In this document: piece by piece, positions 1-9,474 of the stretch
How the letters are laid out: each line of letters starts with the position of its first letter
Position numbering within the stretch: the first letter of the stretch is position 1
NCBI RefSeq assembly: GCF_025399195.1
Contig: NW_026252089.1
Location: 248,001 to 312,000 of the forward strand
DNA length: 64,000 nt
Direction: 5' to 3'
From: Umbelopsis ramanniana AG
Taxonomy: Eukaryota > Mucoromycota > Umbelopsidomycetes > Umbelopsidales > Umbelopsidaceae
Program-made: the position numbers and the translations under genes
The notes under the pieces: model-generated
Database searches by the model: none
The model's input: only the letters and a program-made list of their open reading frames with translations
What the model was told of the DNA's origin: nothing

Positions 1-1257
1 CCGGTGGTTTGATAAAGCAACTGACGGATGTCACTGGGCCCTTGTGCTGTGTGAATTTACGGAGTGACTGTCGGCTAGACACATCCCAAACGATACATTC
101 ACCGTCTTGTGAACCGGAAACAAGTAGTGAGCCATCAAACGATAGGCTTAGCGAATTGATTGTGTCACTGGAGTAAAGAGACCAAAATGAGAAATGAGAG
201 AAGAAAATGTAACGGTCATGTCCAATGTTCAACTTACGTATGGCCTCTGAAAACCTTGGCGCTGGCAGAAGATTCCAAGCCGACGCTTTCAACCTTTCCC
301 ATACCACCCATGCTCTCTATGCTGGTAGCTGCGTATGATCGTTCCTCCACCCGTTTGTAAAGATTTACTTGGTAGATGTCATGGCGGCCAGCAGCCAGCA
401 AGATGGTTTCTGATACATCCACGGCGAGGGTATCGACAGGGTGAGGGAACAAGAAAGTGGTTAAAAGAGATCCAGTTGCCAAATCCCAAAGCTGTTACAA
501 TAAATACAATCCGCTTAGAACAAATTGTTTTCGAAAATGTACAATGGTGGCTGTAATAATATGGTACCAACCTTGACAGTGTGATCTAAACTGGAAGTCC
601 ATATCCGTGCACTTCCAAAAGTACCGGTGCCGCACACTATATCTGTAACAGGCAGAGAGTGATCTGACCAGGAATAATACGGTGATGGGGCGATGGTGAT
701 GTCTTCTTGTTCGTCCAACAGCTTCGTCAGTAGCCACACATTGACACTAGCATCGTCGCTGGCTGAAACCAATGCAGTATCGTCGTCTGTGAATCGAAGC
801 GCAGAGATTCGTTTATAATGAGCATCGAACGATCTGTAAAGAACACCGGTGGCAATCTTATTGAAGTTGTTGATTAATATCACTGGAGATTTTACTATGC
901 TGTAAGTATCAAAAAGGAGCAACATACCTCCCACAGATAAATTTTGCCAGACTGTGTACCGCCAGCACAATAGACGCCTTGGTGCGAAACAGCAACTGTG
1001 ATAATTTTTTCGGGACAAAGAGATTTTGCGTGAACTTGATCCTTTTGCCAGCAATATGAGTTGATTACAGCTTTGTCGGTTTGCGCACTTAAAACAAGAC
1101 CGGTGCGTGAAGGAGCCCAAGGCAATGGGGCTCTAGCAACACCATTCTTGGGAACCATGTTTTGCTTGAGCGAAAAAACTACGGTTCCTGATCGAATGTC
1201 CCATACATAAGATGTCGAATCGGTGTTGGAACAGGATAATACAACCTCGGAAAACAT
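1..1257 (-). CDS. IPI3: IPI3/WDR18-like WD40 protein (3' end outside window)
   Basis: Predicted WD40 protein of the Ipi3/WDR18 family. In yeast, Ipi3 works with Rix1 and Ipi1 in ITS2 processing and 60S pre-ribosome maturation in the nucleus. Exons as I splice them: 1257-928, 856-572, 491-238, 167-<1; joins are GAG|ATT, AAG|CTT and CATAC|TGAC. WD motifs are visible, such as SGKIYLWEIATG, SASDDASVNVW, SSLDHTVKLWDLATG and SGSQDGECIVWDV. The N-terminus (MFSEVVLSCS, then YVWDIRSGT) resembles that of WDR18, which supports the start at 1257. The first three introns are 71, 80 and 70 bp. The stop codon lies beyond base 1, so about 330 residues are seen and the C-terminal coiled-coil part is missing. 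Family assignment is by recalled similarity and looks firm; function is inferred from the family. Confidence 0.85.
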
Positions 1258-2794
1258 GATTCACGCTGAAGAGTTGGATCAATCGGTACACCGTTTGAAA
1301 AAAAAATTGGGAGAGCCTCAAATTGTAAGGATAGAGCAGTCACAATCCCATTTGCCATGGATGGAATTTGGGCATCAAAGCAAGGTCAAATGGATCAAAC
1401 TCCTGGCTTCTTTGATTTACCGAAAAGTCACATTTACCATACATTCTAAAGGAAACAAATTCAGCGCGAAGAAAATTACTGTTCCCATGACATCTTCGCC
1501 CAGCTGGTTGGCGGCTAGTACTGATAGTCATGGGGGTAAAACGAGGTAGCGAATTAAGTGAGCGTCATATTACTTTTATTTGGACGAAAAAGGTATTGAA
1601 CACAACGGGGTAGACGCCAGTATAGCAATATCTGATAACATCTGCTGCGTTTCTACGACACTACAACCGGAAGGGTAAGGGCGTGTGACTCCTACAAATC
1701 TGACAGGATGACCAAAGGCTAAAATCGTATGGCGCCATCAAAGCTTCGTGAACAGAGCCTGACCTCTGCTTGACTAACAAAAAATATTATCTGCATTGTA
1801 AATTAGGATTAATACGGCATCTGACTCTCGATGCCATCCGTTTCGCGCTCGTTTCGGTCACCGTCCTCAGTATTTGCATTATTGTTTGTTAAAGGGGAGA
1901 AGAGTATGATTTGCAGTTCTGTATCAAAGGGCCATGCCAATCAAAAGCGAAATCTCTTCGATATCCTTTGTCGCTAAGTAGTGCGTGCATTTTTCGTTAG
2001 TCTGGAGTTTCCATAGGTGTATCTGTACCTAATCTACGAATTAACGAACGGCCATATGCGCTGTGTTTGCTCAAATCGCGTACGCCGCATTTTATAGACA
2101 TCAAAATACTTGGCAAGGTTCTTCAAATTTCATAGATTGAAAATCCTTTTATGTGATATTATACAATCATTAAACTACCAGCTTTCAATCAAACAATATC
2201 GTGTTCGGCTTCAGTAGCAACAGTGATAGTATCGTACGTGTATCATTCACATGCCTTTCTTTTAATTGCAACATGTATTCGCAATGATTTTAAAGTCCGC
2301 TATGAAAGCAATTGCATGGTAAAAAATTTCAGAAGTACAGAAGTTCCTGTCAGGCTTTCGAAAGAAGAAAGTTCCCGCAATTCATTGTAAAACAAAGAAT
2401 TTGGGCTGAGATTGCTGACCGAAGCCACAATTGAAACGCAACCCCGGATCGTGGGATTGTCATCATTTATTTCCAGCAACAATACCCATGTTGCTTGAGA
2501 GATGATAGTTATGGCAAGAAATGTTCAAAAGTGCGCTTGCGATAACTACAAAAATGAACATACAGTGGCAAGAGGCACATCAAATTGTACATTTAATGCT
2601 CTACCCCATAAAATCAAAGAAAGTCTAATTAATGTGGGGAACAGTATTTTTGCCAAGTATTGCGAAGATCGGCCAATAGTGCGAAATCGCAGACTACCCT
2701 ATTAACCACATTCAAGAAGTGCGAGAATCGGCCAACACTGCGTATCTCCTTCAGTTAAATAGAGACCCGATAACACGAAAATCCATTCATCAAA
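1258..2794. other. Intergenic region, divergent promoters of IPI3-like and MFS genes
   Basis: No coding region is convincing here. It must hold the promoters of the two divergent neighbours. The short open frames show no family motif and no splice-linked continuation. The last 150 bp hold a pair of imperfect direct repeats (separate entry). Confidence 0.6.
2654..2742. repeat. Two imperfect 30-bp direct repeats upstream of the MFS gene
   Basis: Copies at 2654-2683 and 2713-2742 match at 24 of 30 positions and share the cores TGCGA and ATCGGCCAA. The first copy contains CCAAT. The CGG triplet is the half-site type that Zn(II)2Cys6 proteins bind. The end of copy 2 is 52 bp before the transporter ATG, so a regulatory role is plausible but unproven. 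Confidence 0.5.
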
Positions 2795-4467
2795 ATGGAT
2801 CAAACCGAAACACCTGAAAAGATTGATATCTCGGAACTTAGTCAAGTCGACACTAAGGACTCTGAAGCAGCCAGAGAAGACGACAAAATCATCGCAAGAC
2901 GACTTTTGTGGAAAATAGATTTGAGAATATTACCAATTCTTACATTGCTCTACATTTTTGCTGCCATGGATCGTTCTGATCTAGGAAACGCTCAAGTTGC
3001 AGGCATGCAAAAGGACCTCGGTGCCACATCAAAAGAATGGACCCTTGTAGCTTCTCTATTTTACGTTGGATACATTGTTGCGCAGCCCATCGGTACTCTG
3101 TATTTACGACGAATCAACCCGCCTGTCATTTTCTCGTTCGCCTGTTGCCTTTGGGGTGTAAGTGTTCGCCGTCCTTCATTATTATTATTTTTCTTTTTTA
3201 TGATGCATGCACTCTCAATAATGAATGTTGCATATTTTTACCTTCTTCATGTACACTCTATGTTGGATACGCGTTGTCTAACAAAACATACCGTCTTAGG
3301 TTCTTACAATACTTATGCTTACAACCAAAAACTACGGGCAAGCCACAGCGATTAGAGTGCTTATAGGCCTGTCTGAAGGTCTCTTGCAGGCTGCCCCTCT
3401 ATATTTATCTCTCTGGTACAAAGGATCAGAACTTGGAACCCGTGGAGCTATCTTCTTCTCTGTTTCATCATTGGCTGGCGCTTGCAATGGACTGATAGCT
3501 TACGGTCTTGAGAGCAACTTCTCCAACAAACCACCATTCGCACCATGGCAGTGGTTGTTTCTCATCGAAGGAATCATGTCTACTGGTTTTGCCTTTATTG
3601 TACTACTGTTGCTGCCACCTGTCCCTGAGAATGTACGCTTTGGTTTCACCGCTGACGAGAAGCGACTTGCCATCGCTCGCTCAGTAGAAGCATACAATAC
3701 CGTGGACGCTAAAATCGACAAAGGTCAAATAATCGCCATCTTCAAGCAACCTTTGATCTACATTTTCATGGCTGCATATAGTGGTACCATTGTATCCTTA
3801 GGCTCCATGAGCAACTTTATGCCATCGATTGTACAAGGAATGGGTTACTCCAGTGTAAACGCCCAGCTCATGACAGGTTCGAAGAGTTTATTGAGATGAA
3901 ATTACGCGTATGAAGCTTATAACTAACTTGAATAATACAGTACCTGTCTATGCTGTTGCTTTTGTTTCCACAATATTTTTCGGGCACTTATCGGATCGAC
4001 TACAAATTCGTGGCCCCCTTGTGGTCTGCCTGACTGCCTTTGCCGTGGTGGGATATCTCATTGTCCTCATCGTTCGTACATCGGATATAACCCGGTACAT
4101 TGGCCTTTGCTTAATTGCTCTTGGCATATATCCATGCGTTCCAATCATCCTCACTTGGTCCAACGTCAATATCATTGGTTTCACTCGACGTGCGACAGCC
4201 ATTTCAACAATCAATATGGTTGCACAAGTTTTCGCCATAGTTGCAAATCTTCTGTTTACTGAACCGCCGTACTATGTCAACGGCATAGCCTTCGTGCTCG
4301 CTTTTATGTTCTTGTCCATGTCGTCATCCTTGATAGGTATATTCTATTTGCGTTCTCAAAATAAGAAAAAGAGAGCAGCTCAGAATACTCCTGAAGCAAG
4401 CGTGAACAGAGACAAAAGCTTTGAGGAAATCGGTAATGCTCATCCCGACTTCTTTTTCACACTATGA
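2795..4467 (+). CDS. MFS transporter, anion:cation symporter (DAL5/TNA1-like) family
   Basis: A 488-residue membrane transporter of the major facilitator superfamily. Exons 2795-3157, 3300-3876, 3941-4467; joins are LWG|VLT (phase 0) and ACAG|TA giving LMT-VPV. The N-terminal cytosolic stretch is followed by KIDLRILPILTLLY and AAMDRSDLGNA, then NYGQATAIRVLIGLSEG, which is typical of fungal DAL5/TNA1/vitamin-H-type carriers for allantoate, nicotinate or other small carboxylates. About 12 hydrophobic segments can be traced, and the length matches the family. Intron 2 is 64 bp with an AACTAAC branch-like site. The gene is convergent with a zinc-cluster regulator 58 bp beyond its stop; that pairing suggests but does not prove pathway regulation. 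The substrate cannot be read from sequence. Confidence 0.88.
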
Positions 4468-4525
4468 TCCATATGTTTCTTGCACTGTAAACCATCTCCA
4501 GTAAAAATCTTATTCCTGTTAAAAT

Positions 4526-6091
4526 TCAATATCTTGTGGGATTAAAATTATCAAGTGAATGTGTTTCCAAAGTAGTGAGTGATGGGTCGCTTGAGTTCAC
4601 AATGTTGTCTAGAACTTCTTCATAATATTCCTTGGATACTCGAATGGCGTCATACACCAGCGACGCCGTCAGTCGGCATTGCACCGGTGGCCATTTCTTC
4701 TTGTCTTCCAGCACAGAGAATAGTAGTAGCAATCGATCTGATCTTTGACTGCCGTCGTCCTCATCTTTGGTGATCAAGGTAAATATCTGATGTGCCAAGG
4801 TGACTTGATTGTTGATCAGATGGCTATCGCCGACGTGTGGCGATTTCAAAATCTTGAGCAGCATGACGGCAGCAAGGATGACTGAGCGAGACCACTGGAC
4901 CGGGACGAACTGTAACTCGGATTGGGATACCAACTGAATGAGCCTACACGCCACTGTTTCTGCTTTGTGCACAATTTCGATCAAATCCAACGAATCAGGC
5001 ATATCGTCATGCAGTGCAAAGCTAAAGAGCTGTAACTGAGAGCCCAGAAAGATGACTTCCATACTCTGATCCATCTCTCGAAGCTTGTTAGATTTTAAAT
5101 AGGAGAATTCTCGATCGTACAGCTTGATCATATTCATTCGCTCGGATGGATCGATCAAGCCATGCAGATTATGGGCATTAAACCCAATTGTCGCACTGAA
5201 GGTAGCGGTGAGCCTAGATATTTGGCCCAATTGAGCGAGGTAAACTGGTGTGTCGGCGTGGTCCAGTGATACCAGTAGACTATAATCTAATGGGATAGTG
5301 GTAGGAACGCCGCGTGCTGAAGCTTGTATTTGACTGACGATAAAGCAAGCTATCCAAGTTGTTCGTCGTACCTGGCTACTGGAGCGAAGCACATCTCGCT
5401 TCGAGCTGAATTCGAACGCATATTCGGGTCGATGCAAGCCGGTTTGAAGGCCGATGTGGGTAGCTATGCCGCTGTAGATGAAAGATGGATCTTCCAATTG
5501 TGTATAATACGGAAATGGCCACATACAAAGAACGAGCAGTGCTTGCACAATCTCGACGCTGCGAGCAGCCTTGAGCGTAATTTCCGACACCAATTGCTTG
5601 ACTAGAGGAATAAGGTCCTTCAAAATGACCTGATCACGACTGGTCACCGCTATGATGGCCCAGAACAACAGCGGACACTCTTCATGAATAGTTTCGATGG
5701 ATCGATTCATGCGGAAAGGCAGGTATACATGTAGCTTTTCAAAAAACAACCTGAAAACATCGGTCACTTGATTCGCTGCCATATGAACATTGCCTATTTG
5801 CTTGTTGCTTTGACAAGGCTCAAACAGGTCGTCGCTCTCATGGCTGAAAGTTGCGTTTAGAATATTGGTTGCAATTGTGCGCTTGGTTTCGGACCCATGT
5901 GCTTGTCGAATACTACGCAATTCTTGTTCGACCTGATGTAGCCGATGCTGCCTGGAGACTCGTTTGAAGTTTGCATCGAATACGCAGGCTGTCTTCAACT
6001 TGTTGCATCTTGAGCAGCTTTCAGGAAATTTTTGAGGAGCATCACATTTCAGTTTTCGCTGACGACAGGTTGTGCATGCCTTTGCTTTCAT
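4526..6091 (-). CDS. Zn(II)2Cys6 transcription factor, Leu3/War1-like
   Basis: Single-exon gene for a 521-residue fungal regulator. The zinc cluster is at the extreme N-terminus: C6-x2-C9-x6-C16-x9-C26-x2-C29-x6-C36, followed by FKRVSRQHRLHQVEQEL, a linker and dimerisation helix of the kind seen in Leu3-type proteins. The remainder looks like the alpha-helical fungal middle-homology region, with WAIIAVTSRDQ, then GIATHIGLQTGLHRPE and RRTTWIACFIVSQ. I chose the Met at 6091 because the cluster begins five residues later. The frame stays open upstream to an ATG at 6418, so a longer N-terminus is possible. It is convergent with the MFS transporter and could regulate it; the effector is unknown. 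Confidence 0.85.
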   Translation of the reverse strand: MKAKACTTCRQRKLKCDAPQKFPESCSRCNKLKTACVFDANFKRVSRQHRLHQVEQELRSIRQAHGSETKRTIATNILNATFSHESDDLFEPCQSNKQIGNVHMAANQVTDVFRLFFEKLHVYLPFRMNRSIETIHEECPLLFWAIIAVTSRDQVILKDLIPLVKQLVSEITLKAARSVEIVQALLVLCMWPFPYYTQLEDPSFIYSGIATHIGLQTGLHRPEYAFEFSSKRDVLRSSSQVRRTTWIACFIVSQIQASARGVPTTIPLDYSLLVSLDHADTPVYLAQLGQISRLTATFSATIGFNAHNLHGLIDPSERMNMIKLYDREFSYLKSNKLREMDQSMEVIFLGSQLQLFSFALHDDMPDSLDLIEIVHKAETVACRLIQLVSQSELQFVPVQWSRSVILAAVMLLKILKSPHVGDSHLINNQVTLAHQIFTLITKDEDDGSQRSDRLLLLFSVLEDKKKWPPVQCRLTASLVYDAIRVSKEYYEEVLDNIVNSSDPSLTTLETHSLDNFNPTRY

Positions 6092-6527
6092 GGCATCTGA
6101 GATACAGTAGAAGGGAGGAAGAACGTCGAGATTCCGAGGTGAAAGTAAAGCACGACAATTGTCTCTGAGACTGGTAGTCACAAAACTGTAGCATGAGCCA
6201 CACAAGCCAGCCGTCAGAGAGAATAACTGAGCTCTAGACGTCGGAAAGTATTCGTCGTCCGCTTCATGAATACCTTGGCGCATGCGTTGATTTGTCCTGA
6301 TGTGCTGTCCCTCGCATACAACCAATGCTTGGCATGCCAGAATTCGATCCCAAAATAACTTCTTTTTGCATGAAAGTCTCTCCTTCCAACTATCGTTCAT
6401 CCACATTGACTGAAGCACTCAAGATCCATTGCGTATATCTTAAGCCTCTCCATTATTGAGCTGCAACAAGTGTAATATATCACATTTTTTATTATGTTAT
6501 AAATATCCAAAAAAAAAAAAAAAAAAG
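6092..6527. other. Spacer between zinc-cluster gene and Hsp70-like gene
   Basis: Holds the promoter of the minus-strand zinc-cluster gene and the 3' flank of the Hsp70-like gene. The frame of the zinc-cluster gene stays open through 6418, encoding up to 109 extra residues with no recognisable domain. An A-tract lies at about 6510-6526. Confidence 0.5.
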
Positions 6528-9024
6528 CTAATAAGGAGGATACTGTTGCTGCTGTTGCTGCTGCTGGGTGCGTCGACCGCCTTGGGGAGGAGCAGGGGAG
6601 CCATAGCCATCCTGATTATAATAACCACCTTGCGGCTGTGAATAACTATCATAGGTACTTTGTCTATAGTAATTCGGCTGTTGCTGAGGAGGGTAACCTT
6701 GGTTCATAGGCGGATAAGGTGCAGGCTGTTGCTGCGGAGTAGCATACACATCCTGCTGCTGAGAACCGTACACATCCTGTTGTGGGGCACCACCATAGCC
6801 TTGTTGTGGAAGATTAGATGATGGAAGCATAGGTGCTCCAGGAGAAGGATATGCTGGATAAGCTGAGCTTGTTTGTGGAGTGCCAAGGGGAAGATGAGTG
6901 CTGGAAGGAGAGGGCACAAATGCTTGAGTGTGTCTTAATGGGCTGTTTTGAATCGAAGGTGTACCGACTTGAGCGTTGGCAAATGAATCAGTTGCATCAA
7001 ATGAGGATGTAAACACGAAGATCTTGTCTCGAATAACACATTCAATTTTGATCTCGGTTAAACCAAAGAACATGCGAATGGTCATATTGACCTTATCGCC
7101 AGGTTTGACCCCATCCAAGTTAGGCATTCGAATAGGGAACTGGGATACCTTCTTGACCAGGTGGTGAGTGGTTAAACGAGGTGCTGGGCCATCTCCATCA
7201 AAGGCATAAAGATCTGTGAGGGAAATTGATCATGTAAGGGAAAGCGAATCATATTATATCGAACATTTAGAGTGATCTGCTTACCTGAGTCAGTATCGTT
7301 GGGATAGCTAATGACAAAGTTCTTGGATATACACTCATCAACTTTCACGCTCTGGCCTTTATGGACATAGACACTGAAGCGTTGTCGACAGAATAACCTG
7401 TTGTCGGCTCCAACGACGGAATATTCTATTGGGTCCAAACCGGGTTGGTAGAGCATACGAGTTTCAACACCATAGGTACGTCTTGATACACGTTCGGTGA
7501 CAATTTGTGGATTCAATCCGAAATAAACTGCACCACGAACAACAGCAAGTTCTCCACGGGGCGGAACACCAATCATGCCGACCCGATTTGCGAACACCTC
7601 TTCGACACGACGGAAGAGATAGTTAGATTGACCGAAACCACCCACCAAGAAGATGGCTTCCAAGTTGGGAGATTGGTTCAATTGACCATCGATAAGGGCT
7701 AAAACTTGGGACACAACTGGCTCAAACACATAGTCTCTAAGCTCTTCCGCCGGCAGATGCAGTGACCCATTCTCCAAACCGATTTCCTCATCCGTCAAAT
7801 CACCTAGGCCCATAGAGGCTGGTAATTGCAGGAAGTGGTCTTCATATCCATCGAATTCAGGCTGTGGCAAATAGCATGCACATGTTAGATACAGTTGGCT
7901 AAACAATAACAACCTCGTGACCTGTCTTTGCCTCCTTTCTTTCCCTAGTAGCTTACCTTGATCAAATTTACAAAACTATCCATGACATTTTCCAAAGCTG
8001 ACTCGTTAATGCTTCCATGATGCGAGAACTTGTTTTTAATATATTCACGCATGCGCATGTCCAAAAATCCGGAGCCGCATGAGCCACCATGACCTTTGGT
8101 GACTTCTTTCAGTGTGCGCCTGAAGTAATAAAAAAGACGTCAAACCCAATATTATGTCTGACATTCCCATAACCCTTGAACTTACTTTCCGCCTTCTGGT
8201 TGATCAATTTCAAACACAATCAGATCAACAGTACCACCACCAGCATCGCAAATCATAAAGCGTTGACCATGTGCGAGATTGAACTGTTCTGACTTCTTTT
8301 CACAATACAAGGCAGCGGCTTCGGGTTCTGAGATAAGCATCAACCTATCTGGGTGATCGCTGCGTGAAACTAGACCGGCACGAATGGCAGCTTCGCGCAT
8401 GGTGGATTTAGCCCGGTCACTCCACATGGCTGGAACGGTCAAACAGTATCGGTAATGGTCCTGAGTATAATTGCTGGCGAAGGTCTTTTGCAGTTCCCCG
8501 CATACGTGTTGGTGAAACACACGGAGATAATCTGCAATGACATCAAGCACGGAGAGTCCGTTGGGCAATGATTCCTGATGCAGATTTTCGTCGAGATAGA
8601 GTTTGAACTTGGACAGAAGTAAAAGGTCTGTACTGTTGGGTTTCATAGCAGTACGTCGAGCGCCATGACCCCAATCTAATAACTCCGGGGAACCTCGTCG
8701 ATATAACGATAGCGTGGGTGTTTTCGGATAAACTTGATTATGTTGACGAGGCCTATATAAGGCGTTAGTATAGATCGACGCAAAGTTCAAAAGAGACTGG
8801 AAGCAAGGCATTACCATTTGACAATATCAATGACTTCTTCGTTCTGCGCAAATGCGTAGCAACATCCCGAGAAAGTAGTACCTAAATTAGCGGGGCGCAG
8901 AAAATGGAACATAAATAACCATGTAATTGTTGAATACCGAGTATAGAAACGGTTGCGTGCACATACCAAAGTCAATACCAATGATGACAGGGTAGTCTGC
9001 GAAACTGAAGGGTTTTGCAGACAT
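6528..9024 (-). CDS. Hsp70-like protein of the HSPA12 type with P/Q/Y-rich tail
   Basis: A 705-residue actin-fold ATPase. Exons 9024-8967, 8881-8815, 8752-8186, 8119-7957, 7861-7285, 7213-6528 (2118 nt in frame). Nucleotide-binding signatures are present: IIGIDFGTTFSGCCYAF at the N-terminus (phosphate 1), MICDAGGGTVDLIVFEID (phosphate 2) and IFLVGGFGQSNYLFRRVEE (adenosine). This divergent set fits the HSPA12-like family widespread in fungi rather than canonical Ssa or BiP. A classic substrate-binding domain and an EEVD tail are absent. The last ~150 residues are low-complexity Pro/Gln/Tyr/Gly, with PPQQQPNYYRQS and a terminal glutamine run before YPPY. It is likely cytosolic; client and function are unknown. 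It is divergent from SPF1. Confidence 0.85.
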
Positions 9025-9474
9025 TTATGACAGACAAATGGTAGATTGCAAAGGAAAAGAGCCTAGGAAGGAAAGAAAAAAAATAACGTGTAAAATTGGA
9101 TGCTCAGCACCCAAATTTGCACGGTTAGTGCTACGATGCGCTCTGCTTGTTTTTGCCAAGATGGAAAATTCAAGTCTATGATCTCATCAGCTTAAGCTTT
9201 GAGACCGCTAAAAATAAACCTAGGGCCAAGAGATTGAACGGATGGCAAACTAATAAAGGACATGATTCTATTTTTTCCACTTGAAAGGATGGAAATTGAC
9301 CAGTGGTTTACGGTTGGTTATACGCGGCAGTGAAGAAAATAACTGTTTACGTGGTTACCATCTTTCCATTCGTTCCGGTTTGAAATCCCGCCTCCAACTT
9401 GCGAATCTCCACGCAAGCCAAAAGCTTCGTGACTAGATTTTTGACCAGCTTTCATCGCTCTCCTGTGTTGGATC
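9025..9474. promoter_or_regulatory. Shared divergent promoter, Hsp70-like and SPF1
   Basis: 450 bp between the two start regions. No coding signal. It must carry both promoters and the 5' leader of SPF1, whose first coding bases are at 9475-9476. I see no single convincing TATA box. Confidence 0.55.

Noticed and set aside
1223-1549. 108-codon plus-strand frame overlapping the 5' end of the IPI3-like gene
   Set aside because: It is antisense to a WD40 coding exon for its first part, has no domain, and no splice continuation.
6510-6560. CTG/CTGTTG-type trinucleotide run as a regulatory repeat
   Set aside because: It is part of the coding sequence (Gln run) at the Hsp70-like C-terminus.
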